From: Methylobacterium sp. R2-1
GTDB lineage: Bacteria > Pseudomonadota > Alphaproteobacteria > Rhizobiales > Beijerinckiaceae
Reading direction: 5' to 3'
Length of the DNA: 64,000 nt
NCBI RefSeq assembly: GCF_014191355.1
Contig: NZ_JACHWM010000008.1
Coordinates: 182,292-246,291 of the forward strand
Part shown: piece by piece, positions 61,800 to 64,000 of the stretch
How positions within the stretch are numbered: the stretch's first letter is position 1
Layout of the letters: every line of letters starts with the position of its first letter
Program-made: the position numbers and the translations under genes
The notes under the pieces: generated by a model
What the model saw: the letters and a program-made list of their open reading frames with translations, nothing else
Database searches by the model: none
What the model was told of the DNA's origin: nothing

Positions 61800-62695
61800 C
61801 GGCCGGCTCCGGCAGGGGCGGAACGGGGCGCGCGCGACCGGAACGGGCGGCGCACCAAAGTGGCGGCGATGCCGCCGAGCGCGGTGAGCGCGAAGGCGGC
61901 CTTGCCGTGGTGAACCTTTTCCGAGAGGGGATCCCGGGTCAGCAGGCCCTTGGTCAGGACGACGGCCAGCCGATGGATCGCGGCGATCTCCAGGCTCAGG
62001 CGGAAATCGTCGATTTGATTCGGGAGCGGCGCCCCCTCCTCCAGGAGCAGAAGCGTGCGCTCGGCGAGTTCGCGGATCACCGCGCGCAGTTCGGGTGTCG
62101 CGGTGTCCGCGCCCAGCATCGCGACATCGGCGCCGTGCTTCCGCATGACGTCGAGGGGGAGGTAGACCCGGTCGAGACCCCGGAAATCCTTGCCGCAATC
62201 CTGAAGGTGGTTGAGCACCTGAAGCGCGGTGCAGATCGCGTCAGAGGTCCTGTAGACCCGCGCCGGATCCTCGCCATGCACATCGAGCACGAAGCGCCCG
62301 ACCGGCATGGCCGAGTAGCGGCAATAGTGGATCAGTTCGTCCCAGTCCGCGTATCGCGACTTGCGCGCGTCCATGCGGAAGGCCTCGAGCAGTTCGAGGG
62401 CGTGGGTCGGCGGCTGATTGTGGGCGGCCAGTTCGCGTATCAGCGGCTCGACCGACGGGTCCGAGCCACCCTTGCCGGTGAGCGCGTCGGCGAGCGCGTC
62501 GAGCATCTCGATCTTGCGCTCAGGCGACAGCCCGGTGTGATCGGCGACGTCATCGCCGGCCCGCACGTAGTTGTAGAAGGCGAGGATCGCGCCGCGATTG
62601 CGCGGATGGATCAGGTGCGAGGCGACGGGAAAATTCTCGTCGTGCTGGCCCTTGCCCGTGCGCGCGTCGGTGGCGGTCTGAAGCGCGGCGCTCAT
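61796..62695 (-). CDS. hpnC: Hydroxysqualene synthase
   Basis: Converts presqualene diphosphate to hydroxysqualene. The 299-residue product shares the squalene-synthase fold: NFPVASHLIHPRNRGAILAF YNYVRAGDDVAD-type first motif (AGDDVADHTG), SAMPVGRFVLDVHG, and the second motif HLQDCGKDFRGLDRVYLPLD. HpnC proteins typically carry the DFPVA/NFPVAS start seen here. The ATG at 62695 overlaps the hpnA stop (ATGA), so the operon is translationally coupled throughout. Confidence 0.95.
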   Translation of the reverse strand: MSAALQTATDARTGKGQHDENFPVASHLIHPRNRGAILAFYNYVRAGDDVADHTGLSPERKIEMLDALADALTGKGGSDPSVEPLIRELAAHNQPPTHALELLEAFRMDARKSRYADWDELIHYCRYSAMPVGRFVLDVHGEDPARVYRTSDAICTALQVLNHLQDCGKDFRGLDRVYLPLDVMRKHGADVAMLGADTATPELRAVIRELAERTLLLLEEGAPLPNQIDDFRLSLEIAAIHRLAVVLTKGLLTRDPLSEKVHHGKAAFALTALGGIAATLVRRPFRSRAPRSAPAGAGR

Positions 62696-63735
62696 TTCAT
62701 GTATCCCGCCTGACGGAACCAAGCGATGGCATCTTCCAAGCCCTGGCGGTAGGGTCGGGCGGAATAGCCGAGTTCCGCCCGCGCCTTGGCGTCGGAGAAG
62801 AACATCCGGTACTTCGACATGCGCACGCCATCGATGGTGGCGAGCGGCGCCTTGCCGGTCACCCGCGCGATCTGCTCGGATACAAACGCGATCGGGTAGA
62901 TCACCGCGTAGGGCAACCGCGTCGTCGGCGCCTTGCGGCCGACGATTCCGGCGATGTCGGCGAGCATCTGCGCCAGCATCACATCCTCGCCGCCGAGGAT
63001 GTAGTGCTCGCCGATCCGGCCCTTGCGCAGGGCCAGCAGGTGGCCGGCGGCCACGTCGTCGACATGGGCGAGGTTGAGACCGGTATCGACGAAGGCCGGG
63101 ATTTTTCCTTGGGCCGCGTCGAGGATGATGCGCCCCGTGGGCGTCGGCTTGACGTCGCGGGGGCCGATCGGCGTGGACGGGTTGACGATCACCGCCGGCA
63201 ACCGATTGCGAAGAACCATCTCATCGACCACGCGCTCGGCCACGACCTTGCTGCGCTTGTAGGCGCCGATGGCGGTCTCCGGCGTCAGCGGCCGGGTCTC
63301 GTCGGCAGGGGTGCCGTCGTCGTGGGGTTTGATGGTCGCGACGCTCGACGTGTAGACGATCCGCTCGACGCCGGCCTTGAGCGCCTCCTCCATCAGGATG
63401 CGCGTGCCGTCGCGGTTGGTGCGAACGATCTCTTCCATGTCCGGTGCCCAGAGCCGGTAATCGGCCGCGGCATGGACGAGGTAGCGCTGTCCGCGCATGG
63501 CGCTCGCCACGGCTGCCCGGTCGCGCATGTCGGCCTCGACGATCTCGACATCCGGCCAGATCAGGTTGGTACGGGGCGACGAGGCGCGCACGGTGATGCG
63601 CACAGCGAACCCGGCCGCGCGGAAAACGTCCACCAGGGCGGCGCCCAGGAAGCCGCTGGCACCGGTGATCAGCACCGGCCCCGCCGGGAACGGGCCGCTT
63701 TGGGTCGGCTCTGTCATCGTGCTCGCGTGATTCAC
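62692..63735 (-). CDS. hpnA: Hopanoid-associated sugar epimerase (HpnA)
   Basis: A 347-residue extended short-chain dehydrogenase (NAD-dependent epimerase/reductase) with the Rossmann motif VLITGASGFLGAALVDVFRA, the catalytic tyrosine-lysine in AYKRSKVVAERVV, VNPSTPIGPRDVKPTPTGRI and AHVDDVAAGHLLAL. HpnA proteins are encoded in hopanoid clusters and are thought to act on hopanoid side-chain sugars; the exact reaction is not established. First gene of the operon hpnA-hpnC-hpnD-hpnE-shc; the start at 63735 is the first in-frame ATG, with a second at 63717 (MTEPTQSG) also possible. Confidence 0.93.
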   Translation of the reverse strand: MNHASTMTEPTQSGPFPAGPVLITGASGFLGAALVDVFRAAGFAVRITVRASSPRTNLIWPDVEIVEADMRDRAAVASAMRGQRYLVHAAADYRLWAPDMEEIVRTNRDGTRILMEEALKAGVERIVYTSSVATIKPHDDGTPADETRPLTPETAIGAYKRSKVVAERVVDEMVLRNRLPAVIVNPSTPIGPRDVKPTPTGRIILDAAQGKIPAFVDTGLNLAHVDDVAAGHLLALRKGRIGEHYILGGEDVMLAQMLADIAGIVGRKAPTTRLPYAVIYPIAFVSEQIARVTGKAPLATIDGVRMSKYRMFFSDAKARAELGYSARPYRQGLEDAIAWFRQAGYMK

Positions 63736-63862
63736 GGGTGATCTCGCCCGCAGGTGGCGGGCAAGCAGAAACGCCGCTCCGTCGACGCACCCGATTCTGG
63801 GCCGGACGGCGCGGCGCTTGTCTCACCGATGACGCGGTGCGGCAAGCACCGCGCCGTCGGTC

Positions 63863-64000
63863 TCAAGCCAGACGCAGGCGCCCGGTCCGGCTTCCCTTCT
63901 TCTGGTCCGGCAGGGCGGCGCGGACGGCTTTGAGGATGCCCTCGGCATCGAGACCGGCCTCGGCGTACATCTTCTCCGGCTTGTCGTGATCCTGGTACAG
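63863..64000 (-). CDS. dxs: C-terminal end of probable 1-deoxy-D-xylulose-5-phosphate synthase
   Basis: The last 45 residues of a protein that enters from the right edge: [20 protein letters not shown] then [15 protein letters not shown] and a basic tail. The block (I/Y)[20 protein letters not shown] is the usual C-terminus of alphaproteobacterial Dxs, which makes the isoprenoid precursor deoxyxylulose phosphate. A C-terminal tail like this could also belong to another transketolase-family member, hence the caution. If Dxs, it supplies isoprenoids for the hopanoid operon that starts 128 bases further on the same strand. Confidence 0.65.
   Translation of the reverse strand: MYQDHDKPEKMYAEAGLDAEGILKAVRAALPDQKKGSRTGRLRLA

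Overview
The window is a high-GC chromosomal segment of a methylotrophic alphaproteobacterium, most likely Methylobacterium/Methylorubrum (M. extorquens type). This rests on the C4-pathway hemA, the murA / DUF2948 / hisD / UPF0262 / small-phosphatase gene order, an ExoR homologue next to ilvD, an oxalate:formate-type antiporter, a complete squalene-to-hopene operon, and short palindromic repeats of a kind I associate with Methylobacterium. No phage, plasmid, insertion-sequence or CRISPR genes are visible. The organism assignment is inference from gene content.

Left third (1-30 kb): a partial nucleotidyltransferase; hemA; murA with a tiny upstream gene; the DUF2948-hisD-UPF0262-phosphatase run; an FTR1 iron permease with a likely Irr box; secreted small proteins; a diguanylate cyclase with a dead receiver; a LuxR regulator; an orphan cydA; a soluble MCP-like protein; topoisomerase IB; a glycosyltransferase-methyltransferase pair; a nucleoside transporter; hom and glpX; a single-domain response regulator; a TPR lipoprotein; purEK; and small DUF3606/DUF465 proteins.

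Middle (30-42.5 kb): prpE, a ceramidase-like membrane protein, exonuclease III, an AT-richer patch with a VOC protein and a possible mini-lipoprotein, exoR overlapping ilvD, eutBC, an OxlT-type transporter and tRNA-Val(GAC).

Right third (42.7-64 kb): an uncharacterised 348-residue protein, a double-domain glycosyltransferase, UDP-glucose 6-dehydrogenase, a 2501-residue highly reducing type I polyketide synthase (KS-AT-DH-degenerate MT-ER-KR-ACP), and an alpha-oxoamine synthase whose start codon overlaps the PKS stop. The PKS plus oxoamine synthase pair has the same logic as fungal Fum1/Fum8, which makes sphinganine-like aminoketones. With Ugd and a glycosyltransferase next door, a glycosylated sphingoid-like lipid is a reasonable but untested hypothesis, and this is the most interesting locus here. 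It is followed on the other strand by a spermidine-synthase-like protein and the tightly overlapping operon hpnA-hpnC-hpnD-hpnE-shc, with the end of a probable dxs upstream. Hopanoids and the putative aminolipid would both be membrane lipids.

Two families of short palindromic repeats are scattered in intergenic spaces. Two copies of one family supply the TAG stop codon of the neighbouring gene.
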